A stretch of 64,000 bases of DNA, from the NCBI GenBank assembly GCA_038216655.1, contig JBBQPZ010000002.1:62001-126000 (forward strand), read 5' to 3'. Shown piece after piece: positions 43,872 through 52,812 of this stretch (within the stretch, counting starts at the first letter, position 1; every line of letters begins with the position of its first letter). The position numbers and the translations under genes are program-made. The notes under the pieces are model-generated. The model ran no database searches and was not told the origin of the DNA. It was given only the letters and a program-made list of their open reading frames with translations. The stretch is from JAFDWR01 sp038216655. Its GTDB lineage: Bacteria > Armatimonadota > Fimbriimonadia > Fimbriimonadales > Fimbriimonadaceae.

Positions 43872-45791
43872 TCATGCGCTTAACCTGGAAATTTCACCGA
43901 CATGGTTTGGCACGATTTGAGCGACTTTAGCTCGCAAAGCAAGCGGGCCGCTTCCCGTTCCGTCCAATCTCGGCATGCCGATCATCGAGGCAGTGGCCGC
44001 GGCGTCGTTCGCCCAGCTCACCGCGAAGGGTTCGGCGACCCCTTCCAAAAAGACGAGATAGTCCCCTTGGGGACGCGGGCAAAGCACCCCCCCCCGCGGA
44101 AGCTGGGCGCGGAGTCGCGTTTGCAGCTTGCGGGTGGCGGTTTCGACCGCCGGACGCCCGTACACGAGTCCGATTTGTTCTCGGTGCAGAACTTCCAAAA
44201 CGATGAGACATCCGGCCCGCTCCGCAACGAGGCGGCGGAAATCGTCGGCGGGGATCAATCCTTCCTCGCGTTGCTCGCTAATGTCGAGCAGGGCGAGGGC
44301 GCGTGAAAGCTCGGCGGCCACCACACGGAGAGTCTCGACCTGGAATTCGTCGATGCCTCCGATCTGGTGGGTCGCGGCGGAGAGGAACCCGACCGGTCCC
44401 TTCTTGCCGTGGAGCGCGATCTGGCAGTAGCTGCCGATGCGGCGGCGGAGCGGCGTGTCGGAAGGGCAACGCTCGTCATTTCGGGCGTCGAACATCACGA
44501 CTTCGGGAGCACCGGTCTTGATCCAGCCGCGAAGTCCGGTTCCGAGATCGAAGTTCAAAGAATCGATGAGCGCGAGGTTGGCCCCTTCGGCGGCGAGGAC
44601 ATCGGCTTCACTCGCCAGGCCATGAATCGCCAAACCGTCGACCGGAATGATCTCGCTAAGTTCCTTGATCACGCGCTGGGCGAGTGCCTCGGGCGTGGTC
44701 GCTCCCGCTCCAAGAGTGGCGATCGAGTAGAGCATCTCCGAATGGCGAAGTCTTTGGAGGTTTAGATCCCGCTCGAGTTCCTCACGGAGAAAGAGGGCAA
44801 CATACGCGGCGGCTCCTTCCGCCTTTTCGCGACAGAGGCGCAGCGATTCGGCGTCGCTGGAAGCGACACAGATCAAACCGACCACACGGTCTTCATCAAT
44901 GAGTAGGACGTTGGCAAAGTCGCGAACCTCCGCGGAGGGGACGGCGCGGGTGGCGGCGTCGAGGCGGAGCCGGACGTCGCGGTGCCCCATCGACGGATCG
45001 ATGACCAGTGCCTTCTCGGCGAGCTCATCGGGGAAATCGGTGGTCGAGCCTCGAATGACGAGCGCATCGGTTGATTGGGCGACGCCAAAGATAGCGGCGG
45101 CGTCCGCGCCGGTGACCTCGGCCAGGACCTCGGCCAATCGCGGGAACGCGGAGCGTGGCGGCAGGCCGCGCAGTTCGAAGAGCCGAACGACGAGGCGGTC
45201 GCGATCGCTGCGAATCTCAAGCTCGCGGAACCGCTCGCGGAGGGCTCGGTAGCTCTCGCGGATCTGGAGGTAATCGTCGCCCGCGACGGTGAGGGGTGCG
45301 GTCATCCGGTCGGGCAGTTCGAACTTGGTGGTGGCTATTTGGGGCAGGGGCTTGGGGAGGAAGGCGAGCATCATGCCGATTCCGACCACAATCCCCGACT
45401 GGGCGATGAGGGCGGGGTCGAACATCGCAAGGTGACCGGCGAGCATGTTCGCGGCAATCAGCAGGGCGCCGGAGATCGGCGCAATGGCGGAGGCTTCGAC
45501 GTCCTCGCGGGTGACCGCCCACAGGATGGGGGCGAGCACGATGAATCCGTAGTGGGTGATCTCACCCGCCGAGGCAAGCCACGCGGCGATGCCGGCGATC
45601 TCCAGTGCGGTAAGCACGAGCGAGACCTGATGGGTCCTCAGCCCGCGAAGGCGAAGGAGGTAGCCGAAGCCGGTCGCGGCGGCGAGAACCAGACCGACGC
45701 GCAGGCTCAGATTGGAGTCGGCTCCGGGCAAAAGGAAGCCCGCTCCGGTCGCGACGGCGATCAAACAAAGACGAACAACGAGCTCAACCAT
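43872..45791 (-). CDS. Membrane sensor with GAF domains and degenerate GGDEF
   Basis: A 639-residue protein. About five N-terminal membrane helices (residues 1-150) lead to a coiled segment (YLQIRESYRALRERFRELEI) and two GAF-like domains near residues 215-350 and 365-510 (GLAIHGLASEADVLAAEGAN; FLSAATHQIGG). The last 100 residues follow a GGDEF pattern (CLIVLEVLHREQIGLVYGRP; PRPQGDYLVFLEG), with QGDYL where an active enzyme has GGDEF. So it probably senses a ligand but cannot make cyclic di-GMP. Confidence 0.7.
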   Translation of the reverse strand: MVELVVRLCLIAVATGAGFLLPGADSNLSLRVGLVLAAATGFGYLLRLRGLRTHQVSLVLTALEIAGIAAWLASAGEITHYGFIVLAPILWAVTREDVEASAIAPISGALLIAANMLAGHLAMFDPALIAQSGIVVGIGMMLAFLPKPLPQIATTKFELPDRMTAPLTVAGDDYLQIRESYRALRERFRELEIRSDRDRLVVRLFELRGLPPRSAFPRLAEVLAEVTGADAAAIFGVAQSTDALVIRGSTTDFPDELAEKALVIDPSMGHRDVRLRLDAATRAVPSAEVRDFANVLLIDEDRVVGLICVASSDAESLRLCREKAEGAAAYVALFLREELERDLNLQRLRHSEMLYSIATLGAGATTPEALAQRVIKELSEIIPVDGLAIHGLASEADVLAAEGANLALIDSLNFDLGTGLRGWIKTGAPEVVMFDARNDERCPSDTPLRRRIGSYCQIALHGKKGPVGFLSAATHQIGGIDEFQVETLRVVAAELSRALALLDISEQREEGLIPADDFRRLVAERAGCLIVLEVLHREQIGLVYGRPAVETATRKLQTRLRAQLPRGGVLCPRPQGDYLVFLEGVAEPFAVSWANDAAATASMIGMPRLDGTGSGPLALRAKVAQIVPNHVGEISRLSA

Positions 45792-45870
45792 AAAGTCTTG
45801 CTCTAAGTTTCGGAAGGTGAAACCCTCCTCTTTAGGTCGAATTATTGAACGCGTCTACGACTTGCTCGCT

Positions 45871-46040
45871 CCTTCCTCTTGCGGCGATGATTGTGCGCCG
45901 GAGGAGGAAGGGTTGGGGGATGGAGGTTCTGCGCGGATACCCGCGCGAGATTAGCTTGGCGTCGCAGAGGAAGGCCCGGAATCTCCACCCCCTAACCCCC
46001 TCCTCTTCCCGAACACGATCATCTCGGCAAGAGGAAGGGG
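45871..46040. repeat. Imperfect inverted repeat with CTTCCTCTTGC / GCAAGAGGAAG arms
   Basis: CCTTCCTCTTGCGGCGATGA and GGAGGAGGAAGGGTTGGGGG at the left pair with CCCCCTAACCCCCTCCTCTT and CATCTCGGCAAGAGGAAGG at the right. Related blocks are at 10009-10082 and 7445-7480. It fills the gap between the GAF sensor gene and the isomerase-like gene. Confidence 0.6.
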
Positions 46041-46052
46041 AATCACTTTGGG

Positions 46053-46403
46053 TTACTTGCGGTAAGTTTCGGCGTCCATCTCCCTCAGTTCGAGGGTGAG
46101 TTGGACTTCTCCAGCTTCGCTGGACATGGTGAAGTGGGACTGGAATTCTTCCCACATCCCGTCGGCGATCTTCTGGCGGAGCTCGACGGGTCGGCCGGTA
46201 ATGATCGCCACCGTGACATGAGCAAAGCCCGCCGGCGCTCCCGCACCCATGACCCAGTTCGAACGAAGGGTGTGGTACGCCTTGATCGATTCGGAGTTGA
46301 TGGTTTTGAACCCGCTGAGCCGCTCGACGAGGGCCTCGAGGATATCGGGGATCGCGCTGTTTTCCGGCAGATCGGCGGTCGTTTCTAGGACGATGTGCGG
46401 CAT
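46053..46403 (-). CDS. 5-carboxymethyl-2-hydroxymuconate isomerase-like protein (tautomerase superfamily)
   Basis: A 116-residue protein resembling CHMI/HpaF: MPHIVLETTADLP start (catalytic Pro after Met), then AHVTVAIITGRPVELRQKIAD and a C-terminal LTLELREMD strand. In homoprotocatechuate degradation this enzyme shifts a double bond, but no other gene of that pathway is seen, so the substrate is open. It starts 17 bases upstream of the LptC-like gene's end, both on the minus strand. Confidence 0.7.
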   Translation of the reverse strand: MPHIVLETTADLPENSAIPDILEALVERLSGFKTINSESIKAYHTLRSNWVMGAGAPAGFAHVTVAIITGRPVELRQKIADGMWEEFQSHFTMSSEAGEVQLTLELREMDAETYRK

Positions 46404-46420
46404 CTAACCCTAATTGTGGG

Positions 46421-47956
46421 CTAGAAAGGCCAGAACAACTTAGGCAGCTTCACCGGGTGTTTGGCGGCGAAGGCTTTTGACGGTAAGTGGGTTAGCAACT
46501 GTCCGCCGATGGGGCCCTGGAGTCCGCCGGTGCCGGTGCGCTTGAGGGGCTGGCCGGACGGGAGTCTAGGCGGCCTAAGGGCTCGCTCGAACCCGGGAGG
46601 GGGCTTTGACCCGCCATCTTGATTCTTGTCGTCCAGGTAGTACTTGCCGTGCATCTGTGACATCTCGTAATCGTCGTCCGCGTTCTCCTCATCCTTCGTG
46701 GACATCTTTATCCACTCGGCAAGCATGTCGTCGCCGGTTGAGAGACGAACTCGCGTATCCACCTTACCGCCGACGCTCTTCAGAAGCATGGTCTCCGCCT
46801 CTCCATCGTAGTCGGCTTCGGTCGTCCAAACACGACGCCAACGATCTTCGGGCAGCGATTGGTAGGCCTGAGGCGAACCGGTGGCGATGCCGTGGCGGTT
46901 GCCCTTCTTGTACCAGTACTCGATCTTGTCCGAGAGAACGGACATCGGATATTTGCGCAGAGTCTTCTTCGAGCGAACCGGATCCTCATCCTCGCCGGGG
47001 GGCGGAGCCGCGGGCCGGCCTTCCGCGACCGCGTCAGGGACCATCGGCCGGAAGGGTGGAATCTCTTCGACTTTGGCCTCCTTGTCCGTGTTCTTCGGCT
47101 TGATAATCATGTTGACGTTGCCAGTTAACACCGCACGCTTTTCGTCGGTGTAGATCGTGGCAAGGTCGCACGTCATGTTGGCCTTGGTCGAGTAGTAGAA
47201 GACCTTGCCGGTTGCGGTGATCACTTTGGTCTTCAGATTTCGTTTGATCGTTTGGGCGGTGACGATCGTCTCGCCGTTCTCGGCGTAGCCGTTCGTGGAG
47301 GTCTCGATCCCCTTTGACGAAATGGTGTGGTCGCCTCTAATCCGCCACTCTTCACGTTCTGCTTTCTTGTCGCCGTCCTGAGCGAGCGTGAGCATTCCCA
47401 CCCACTCGGACTTCCCCACTTCCCAGTCGTGGGTCTTCGTGTTGTACGCAAACCCAACCGCCGTGATGTCACCGTCCGAGATCTTGCCCTTTATCTCGCC
47501 GGGCACATTGAGCCGCGACTTGATCGAGTCAAATTCGAAGTGCGGTACTTGGAGATCGAAATCGGCGCTTTGCACGTGGCCGCCGGTGGTGACATCGAGG
47601 CGCTTGCGGACCGCGTTCCACTCGGCCGTCTTGCCGCTGAAGTGGAATTCGCCCTGCTCGCCCCGGTAGACGCCGTCGTGAATCCCCTCGAGGAACATGT
47701 TCTGGCGGTTCTTCTGGACGCTGACGCGATCCACCATGGCCATGGTCACCAGCTTCGCTCCGTTGTAGTGGGTGATCTTGACGTTCGTGAGCTCGAACGC
47801 GAGGCGGTCGGCCTTGGTGCCGGTGGGGGCGAAATTCGCGAACGCGTCGACCTTCACCAGATGCAAGGTGCCGTAGGTCAACAGGCCGACGGTCGCCGTT
47901 AGGGCGACGAGCCCGGCCGTCTTCTTCAATGTCGATTTTGTGGATTGAGCCGCCAT
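46421..47956 (-). CDS. LptC/OstA-like lipopolysaccharide export protein
   Basis: A 511-residue protein with an N-terminal anchor (TAGLVALTATVGLLTYGTLHL) and long beta-rich LptA/LptC-type repeats. The latter are seen in GEFHFSGKTAEWNAVRKRLD, DFDLQVPHFEFDSIKSRLN, VITATGKVFYYSTKANMTCD and RAVLTGNVNMIIK. It could form part of the periplasmic bridge carrying LPS from the inner to the outer membrane. It is longer than E. coli LptC (about 190 residues), with a Pro-rich C-terminus. ATG 47956 is preferred to TTG 47968; TAAAAT lies 15 bases upstream of the ATG. Confidence 0.6.
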   Translation of the reverse strand: MAAQSTKSTLKKTAGLVALTATVGLLTYGTLHLVKVDAFANFAPTGTKADRLAFELTNVKITHYNGAKLVTMAMVDRVSVQKNRQNMFLEGIHDGVYRGEQGEFHFSGKTAEWNAVRKRLDVTTGGHVQSADFDLQVPHFEFDSIKSRLNVPGEIKGKISDGDITAVGFAYNTKTHDWEVGKSEWVGMLTLAQDGDKKAEREEWRIRGDHTISSKGIETSTNGYAENGETIVTAQTIKRNLKTKVITATGKVFYYSTKANMTCDLATIYTDEKRAVLTGNVNMIIKPKNTDKEAKVEEIPPFRPMVPDAVAEGRPAAPPPGEDEDPVRSKKTLRKYPMSVLSDKIEYWYKKGNRHGIATGSPQAYQSLPEDRWRRVWTTEADYDGEAETMLLKSVGGKVDTRVRLSTGDDMLAEWIKMSTKDEENADDDYEMSQMHGKYYLDDKNQDGGSKPPPGFERALRPPRLPSGQPLKRTGTGGLQGPIGGQLLTHLPSKAFAAKHPVKLPKLFWPF

Positions 47957-48092
47957 GCGATTCCCCAAGTCATTTTACGCCGCCAGGCCCCCGCGAATTG
48001 CCTGGGCACCGGGGATTGCTCCGTTCGCTCCTACTTCTCAGACGATCAAATTCGGTTCAAGGATCAATATGTTGGGTCACCAGCATCCCGGA

Positions 48093-48118
48093 GGGGGCAA
48101 GTCGAACGCCTTACCCCC
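48093..48118. other. Hairpin near the end of the surface lipoprotein gene
   Basis: GGGGGCAAG and CTTACCCCC pair with one mismatch around an eight-base loop, about 20 bases past the stop at 48140 (minus strand). No T-tract on either strand. The rest of the 47969-48139 gap should hold the promoter of the LptC-like gene and shows nothing else clear. Confidence 0.35.
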
Positions 48119-48139
48119 TGACCCTTTACCGCCTTACTC

Positions 48140-49501
48140 CTACTGCGCCGTGAACTGCAGCACGGGGCAGATCGTTCGCGAGGTGTCCGAGTTGGCGAAC
48201 CCGGTGATCACGAAGTAGTAAGTGTTCCCGTTGGTCAGACCCGGCCCGCCGTAGACGAGCGAGTTGCCGCCGACGTGGCCGCTGGCCCAGATCGGGTTGA
48301 CGCCCAGACTCGGGTAACGGTCGAAGACCATCACCACGTAGCTGGTCGCCCCCGAGGTCGTGACCCAGTGGAAAGTCGTCGGGCCGAAGGTCGTATTGTT
48401 GACCGGCAGATCGCTCAGCGTGGTGACGCTGACGAAACCCGAGAGGGCACTCTCGCCGTGGTTGCTACCGTCGAGATACGACGAATTGAGCGACGTAAGC
48501 GCGTAGTCATAAGCCTGGCTCTGCACGATCGCGTCGTCGTTATCGGCAAACAGCGTCGCGAGCGGGTCCTTCAAGAAGTCGATCGCGGTTGGCGTTCCGC
48601 CGCCGGACAGGCGTCGGTAGACGCCGTAACCAAGCAGGCCGCGGTCGCTTAACCCGTTCCAAGTGAGCTCAACCTCAATGGGATTCCCGCCGCCCGAGAC
48701 CTTCGGCTGCATGCCCCGAACCCGGCGTCCCGGCTCCAGCAAACGCTTGACCTGCTCGTAAGCCTCCGCTTGGCCAGGTAGGGTCAAACTGCCAACTGCG
48801 AACGAACCGTTGGTTGTCGGCGTGGTCCAGGCAATCGCGCCCAGGCCGGTCGGTGCGGGGAGCACCGGATCGCTGGCTGAGCCCATAACGAGGTCGAGCT
48901 CGGTCGAACTCGAAGCGTTCGGGGTCACCGTGTCGACCGCTTGATTCAACCCCGCCGCCGTGGCAGACACGTCGTAGGTAAAGCCGCTGACAAGGGTGTT
49001 GACGCGATATTCGCCGTTGTTATCGGTGATCGCGTAGGTGCTGGAACGATTGCCCGAGCTGAAGAAGACCCGGACGCCCTTCAACAGGTTGCCGCTGTTG
49101 TTGTGGACTGTTCCCTGTACGACAGAGAGCTGGTTGGTCCGAACCACGAAGATGTTCGCGTTCTTCGTCCGCTCGCCGTCGAAAAGCTCGACGACTTGCT
49201 CGCCGTAGTAATTGAGCCCGTCCTGATCGGTGGTCGCCTTGAGCAACACCTGATTGGAGGATACGTTCTGGACGACGAACTCACCATTTGAATTCGAAAA
49301 GGTCCCGATATTGGAGTTTACGTAAACGTGGGCATCGCGCACGATGTTGCCGTTTGCGTCATAGACGATGCCGGAGATTTCCCCCGGGACATTCAGGCCG
49401 GGGTTACCACCGCCGCCGCAACCCGCGAGCAGCGAAAGCAGTCCCCCTGCCCATAAAAGGGCCAGGTATGGTTTCACGCTTGTGAGACGGGTGTGGAGCA
49501 C
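48140..49501 (-). CDS. Surface lipoprotein with carboxypeptidase-regulatory-like domains
   Basis: A 453-residue protein with a lipoprotein signal (LLSLLAGCGGGG; Cys 28). Residues 40-115 and 130-210 are carboxypeptidase regulatory-like beta-sandwiches (EISGIVYDANGNIVRDAHVY; VQGTVHNNSGNLLKGVRVFF). The rest resembles fibronectin-type folds (ELTWNGLSDRGLLGYGVYRR). Such modules sit in cell-surface or periplasmic proteins that bind or present other molecules. GTG start at 49501. The gene upstream on the same strand (LolA-like) ends 12 bases before. Confidence 0.65.
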   Translation of the reverse strand: MLHTRLTSVKPYLALLWAGGLLSLLAGCGGGGNPGLNVPGEISGIVYDANGNIVRDAHVYVNSNIGTFSNSNGEFVVQNVSSNQVLLKATTDQDGLNYYGEQVVELFDGERTKNANIFVVRTNQLSVVQGTVHNNSGNLLKGVRVFFSSGNRSSTYAITDNNGEYRVNTLVSGFTYDVSATAAGLNQAVDTVTPNASSSTELDLVMGSASDPVLPAPTGLGAIAWTTPTTNGSFAVGSLTLPGQAEAYEQVKRLLEPGRRVRGMQPKVSGGGNPIEVELTWNGLSDRGLLGYGVYRRLSGGGTPTAIDFLKDPLATLFADNDDAIVQSQAYDYALTSLNSSYLDGSNHGESALSGFVSVTTLSDLPVNNTTFGPTTFHWVTTSGATSYVVMVFDRYPSLGVNPIWASGHVGGNSLVYGGPGLTNGNTYYFVITGFANSDTSRTICPVLQFTAQ

Positions 49502-49513
49502 GAAAGTTGCGTG

Positions 49514-50554
49514 CTATTTTCCGGATGCCGCCGAAGCGATGTCTCGGAACGTTGCCGAGCGGGTGGATTCGTCATCGCCCATCCAGATTCGAACGACCTT
49601 TCCGTTCTCGACAAGGTAGTACAGCGGCGCTCCAGTCGCCAGAACAAGTCGGATGTTGGCGCCTGACGGGTCGGTTAAGACGGCGACGGGGCCATCACCG
49701 GTGTGCCCGATCTGTTTTGTCGTCAGCACGATGACCTTGGTTGAACCCTTCAGCGCGGCGTTCAATTCGGCTAAATGGGCGCTGGCCCGCTTCGAGGGCT
49801 CTTGGGCAGGATCGAGAATCGCAACGATGGTCCGGCCACTTTTCACGAGATTGTCCGCCGCGACGCGAATTCCACGGCTGTCGACCCAGGTCCCCAAGTG
49901 GAGGGGTTGACCTTTTTGAAGGGGGTAGACGAAATCCGGAATCCCGAAAGAGAAGTAACCCATCGGCGGCCGGATGTCGAAGCTCGTCGGAGGGCTGATG
50001 CGGTAGTTCGAGAAGGTGAAGGCGAGATCGACGGTGCCCATCGGACTCTCCGAATGGGTGTGGTATTGGAGCAAGTGGCCCTGCGTGTCGACCGCAAACG
50101 AGCCGTAGTTGTGCCCCTTCTGGTTCCCGGCCTCGATCTTCGTCACTCCGCCCGTTTCTGAAACGACCTTCAGAGGCAAACTCTCGAAGATCTGCTTCAG
50201 GCGACCGTTCATGATCATCCGCGGGGCCATCGCGCTGGGATACTCGGAGAACAGCGACTCGTAATCGGCTAGCTTCTCGCCGAACAGCGCGGGCGAGAAG
50301 AGCGTGAGAAATCGATCAAATTCAACGCCCGCGTCGCCGTTCCGAATCATCACATAGTCGACCCCCGCCTTCTTGAATTCGAGGCGGAACTGCTTCGGCT
50401 GTTTGACCACGAGGTTTCCGCGCACGTTGCCGTTGGCAATGAAGTCGACCCCCAGATAGGGATGCGCCTTGATGTAATTCGTGAACCTAGCGCAAGCCTC
50501 GTCGGGAGTGGTGGCGGAGGTGCCCACGGCGGCATAGATAAGGAGGCTTAGCAT
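49514..50554 (-). CDS. Exported LolA-like protein with thioredoxin-like tail
   Basis: A 346-residue protein with a short signal peptide (LSLLIYAAVGTSA). Residues 20-215 have the beta-sheet pattern of LolA/LolB or DUF2092-type lipid-binding domains (GNLVVKQPKQFRLEFKKAGV; YGSFAVDTQGHLLQYHTHSE). Residues 220-330 resemble a thioredoxin fold (RTIVAILDPAQEPSKRASAH; PLYYLVENGKVVRIWMG), but the CXXC pair is missing (AQEPSK in its place). It may bind lipid or redox-inert partners. It is 12 bases from the next lipoprotein gene, so co-transcribed. Confidence 0.6.
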   Translation of the reverse strand: MLSLLIYAAVGTSATTPDEACARFTNYIKAHPYLGVDFIANGNVRGNLVVKQPKQFRLEFKKAGVDYVMIRNGDAGVEFDRFLTLFSPALFGEKLADYESLFSEYPSAMAPRMIMNGRLKQIFESLPLKVVSETGGVTKIEAGNQKGHNYGSFAVDTQGHLLQYHTHSESPMGTVDLAFTFSNYRISPPTSFDIRPPMGYFSFGIPDFVYPLQKGQPLHLGTWVDSRGIRVAADNLVKSGRTIVAILDPAQEPSKRASAHLAELNAALKGSTKVIVLTTKQIGHTGDGPVAVLTDPSGANIRLVLATGAPLYYLVENGKVVRIWMGDDESTRSATFRDIASAASGK

Positions 50555-50639
50555 AGGGATCTCATTGATTGTCGGCGGCTCAAAGCATTTCTACTAGCAA
50601 ATGCAGAGCCACGTTACCTCTCCCAACCCCTCTCAATGG

Positions 50640-51224
50640 TTAGCAGAGGGCGGCGATGGCATCGGCGAGCACCGCTCGCGGCGCTCTTGAGGCGTCGAGC
50701 ACGACGAAGCGGGCGGGGTCGAGCCGGGCCTCGCTCAGGAACCCGTCACGAATCTTGCGATGAAACTCAATCGGCTGCGCGTCCATTCGATCCTTCGACT
50801 TCAATCTCGCGATCCCGATCTCCGCTTCCAGGTCGAGGAGAAAGGTCAGGTCGGGCACCAGCCCCCCCGTCGCGAAGGCGTTCCAGGCTTTGAGGTCTTC
50901 TATCGGCAGTCCGCGGCCGTAGCCCTGATAAACGACGGTCGAGTCGCCGTAGCGGTCGCAAATCACCACCCCGCCCTTGGCGAGATGGGGCCGGACAATC
51001 TTCGCCACATGCTGTGAACGATCGGCGAGGAAAAGAAAAAGCTCGGCCTTGGCGTCGAGTTCCTCTCCATGAAGGAGGATTTCGCGAATCGCTTTCCCGA
51101 CGGCCCCGGCACCGGGTTCACGAGTCAGGAGGACGTCCTTGCCAAGGCTCGCGAGATGGTCACGTAGGCCGGTCGCCAACGTGCTTTTCCCCGCGCCTTC
51201 AGGACCCTCGAGCGTGATGAACAC
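50640..51224 (-). CDS. tmk: Thymidylate kinase
   Basis: A 194-residue enzyme making dTDP from dTMP. The P-loop EGPEGAGKST, the nucleotide-binding DRYGDSTVVYQGYGRG and the LID region KSKDRMDAQPIEFH are present. Length is typical. The GTG start has a TAAACT box six bases upstream, and an inverted-repeat element lies just beyond, before argJ. No DnaX or holB neighbour is present. Confidence 0.93.
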   Translation of the reverse strand: MFITLEGPEGAGKSTLATGLRDHLASLGKDVLLTREPGAGAVGKAIREILLHGEELDAKAELFLFLADRSQHVAKIVRPHLAKGGVVICDRYGDSTVVYQGYGRGLPIEDLKAWNAFATGGLVPDLTFLLDLEAEIGIARLKSKDRMDAQPIEFHRKIRDGFLSEARLDPARFVVLDASRAPRAVLADAIAALC

Positions 51225-51230
51225 GAGGTT

Positions 51231-51236
51231 AGTTTA
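51231..51236 (-). promoter_or_regulatory. Candidate -10 box (TAAACT) for leaderless tmk
   Basis: TAAACT on the minus strand, six bases, then GTG 51224. Confidence 0.5.
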
Positions 51237-51271
51237 CTGAGTGGAAGTGGCGGTTGGCAGTGCGGAGGAGT

Positions 51272-51457
51272 TGTCATCCCGAAGGATGTATGTGCCGAGG
51301 GATCTGACGGTCAGTGCCTATTGCTCTCTTCTCGCTGACCCAATTTGTCCTTGGGAGACGAGCAAGAGGCGATGACCGTCAGGTTCCTCCCCTCCGCCGC
51401 CTCCAAATCTATCCCGTGACTCAGGAAATAGGGTGGGCGACGTCGGTCGGAATGACA
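51272..51457. repeat. Nested inverted repeat, family A/B copy
   Basis: Outer arms TGTCATCCCGA and GGTCGGAATGACA; inner arms GAGGGATCTGACGGTCA with CTATTGCTC and GAGCAAGAGGCGATGACC with GTCAGGTTCCTC. The inner arms pair well, so this is one large stem. It separates tmk from argJ on the minus strand. Confidence 0.75.
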
Positions 51458-51513
51458 ATTCCAAACAACATCCTTCAGCACTGCCCACTGCCCACTGCCT
51501 CTGCCGTTCGAAC

Positions 51514-52812
51514 CTAAGTGTGATATTCGGCGTTGATCCGCACGTAGCCGTAGCCGAAGTCGCAGGTGAAGATACGCGCCGATTCACCTTCCCCGAGGTT
51601 CAGGTCAAGGACCACGTGGTCCGACTTGAGCGCGGTTGACACGCGCTTCGCGTCGAACGCAGCAGGAGACCCGTCCTCGAACAACGCATGGGTCTCCCCC
51701 GCCGCAATCACCTTCAACGTCGCGTGACGCGGTTCGAAAGGGACGCCAGCTCGGCCCGCCGCCATCATGACCCGGCCCCAGTTCGGGTCGCATCCGAACA
51801 TCGCGGTCTTCACAAGGGGCGATTCGGCGATCGTGCGCGCGATCTTGGTCGGGTCGGTCGTCCCGCAAACGCGGACTTCCACCAGCTTCGTCGCCCCCTC
51901 CCCGTCTCTTGCCACCTGCTTGGCCAGCGAGGTGCAAACCGCGTTGAGCGCGGTCTGGAAGAGTTCGGGATCGGGTTTCACGCCCGCCGCGCCGTTCGCC
52001 ATGATAATCACCATGTCGTTGGTCGAGGTGTCGCCATCGACGGTGAGCGAATTGAAACTCACCGCATTTGCCCCGCGGAGCGAGGCGTCGAGATCGAGAT
52101 CCGAGCAGTCGAAGTCGGTGAGCAAGAACGCGAGCATCGTCGCCATGTTCGGCGCGATCATGCCCGAACCCTTGCACATGCCGTAAATCTGAGCCTCGCC
52201 CACGACTCGCTCTCGCGAGATGATCGGCGCAAGGCTCGGGCCGCCGGGACCGAGCAGGGTCAGCACCCCGCCCAGCGTGATCGGAGTCGCCTCTACATCC
52301 TGTTTGTAAGGAGTCGGTTCGAGCTTGGGATCGGAGAAGGTGATCTTGCCCTCGGATACGGAAGCGAACGCCCACTTCTCCACGAGGTCAGTGGTCAAAA
52401 TCGCATCCATAAACGGCTTCGGGTCCTCGCTGAGTTTGGTTGAAGCCTCCAAGATTCCTTTCTCAACCTTGACCATATCGAGGATCTGACCGATCACTCC
52501 TGTCGAAGCGACCGCGACCGCGGTCGGCGGCACGCCGAGCGCGTCTCCCGCCAAGGTCGCCATCCGATGGGTATCCCGTTCGCCCTGCTCACCGGTGCAG
52601 CAATTCGCATTCCCACTATTGACGACGACCGCCTGCAGCGTCCCGGTCGAAAGCGCCGAATGGGTGTAGTCGACGCACGCCGCGCGAACCTGGTTTTGGG
52701 TCAAGAGCCCGGCCGCCTTGGCTGGCTTCTCCGAGAGGATCAGCCCCAAGTCGTTGCGCTTGTTCTTCAGGCCACAGCGCGCGCCGCCGAGTTTGAATCC
52801 CTTGGGGATCAT
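51514..52812 (-). CDS. argJ: Bifunctional ornithine acetyltransferase/N-acetylglutamate synthase ArgJ
   Basis: A 432-residue enzyme of arginine synthesis that moves acetyl from N-acetylornithine to glutamate, with synthase activity in many forms. The autocleavage site is MIAPNMATMLAF (between Ala and Thr), giving two subunits; VVVNSGNANCCTGEQG is also conserved. The ATG at 52812 overlaps the argC stop (ATGA); the longer frame upstream is antisense or shadow to argC. A dispersed repeat and tmk lie beyond its 3' end. Confidence 0.95.
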   Translation of the reverse strand: MIPKGFKLGGARCGLKNKRNDLGLILSEKPAKAAGLLTQNQVRAACVDYTHSALSTGTLQAVVVNSGNANCCTGEQGERDTHRMATLAGDALGVPPTAVAVASTGVIGQILDMVKVEKGILEASTKLSEDPKPFMDAILTTDLVEKWAFASVSEGKITFSDPKLEPTPYKQDVEATPITLGGVLTLLGPGGPSLAPIISRERVVGEAQIYGMCKGSGMIAPNMATMLAFLLTDFDCSDLDLDASLRGANAVSFNSLTVDGDTSTNDMVIIMANGAAGVKPDPELFQTALNAVCTSLAKQVARDGEGATKLVEVRVCGTTDPTKIARTIAESPLVKTAMFGCDPNWGRVMMAAGRAGVPFEPRHATLKVIAAGETHALFEDGSPAAFDAKRVSTALKSDHVVLDLNLGEGESARIFTCDFGYGYVRINAEYHT

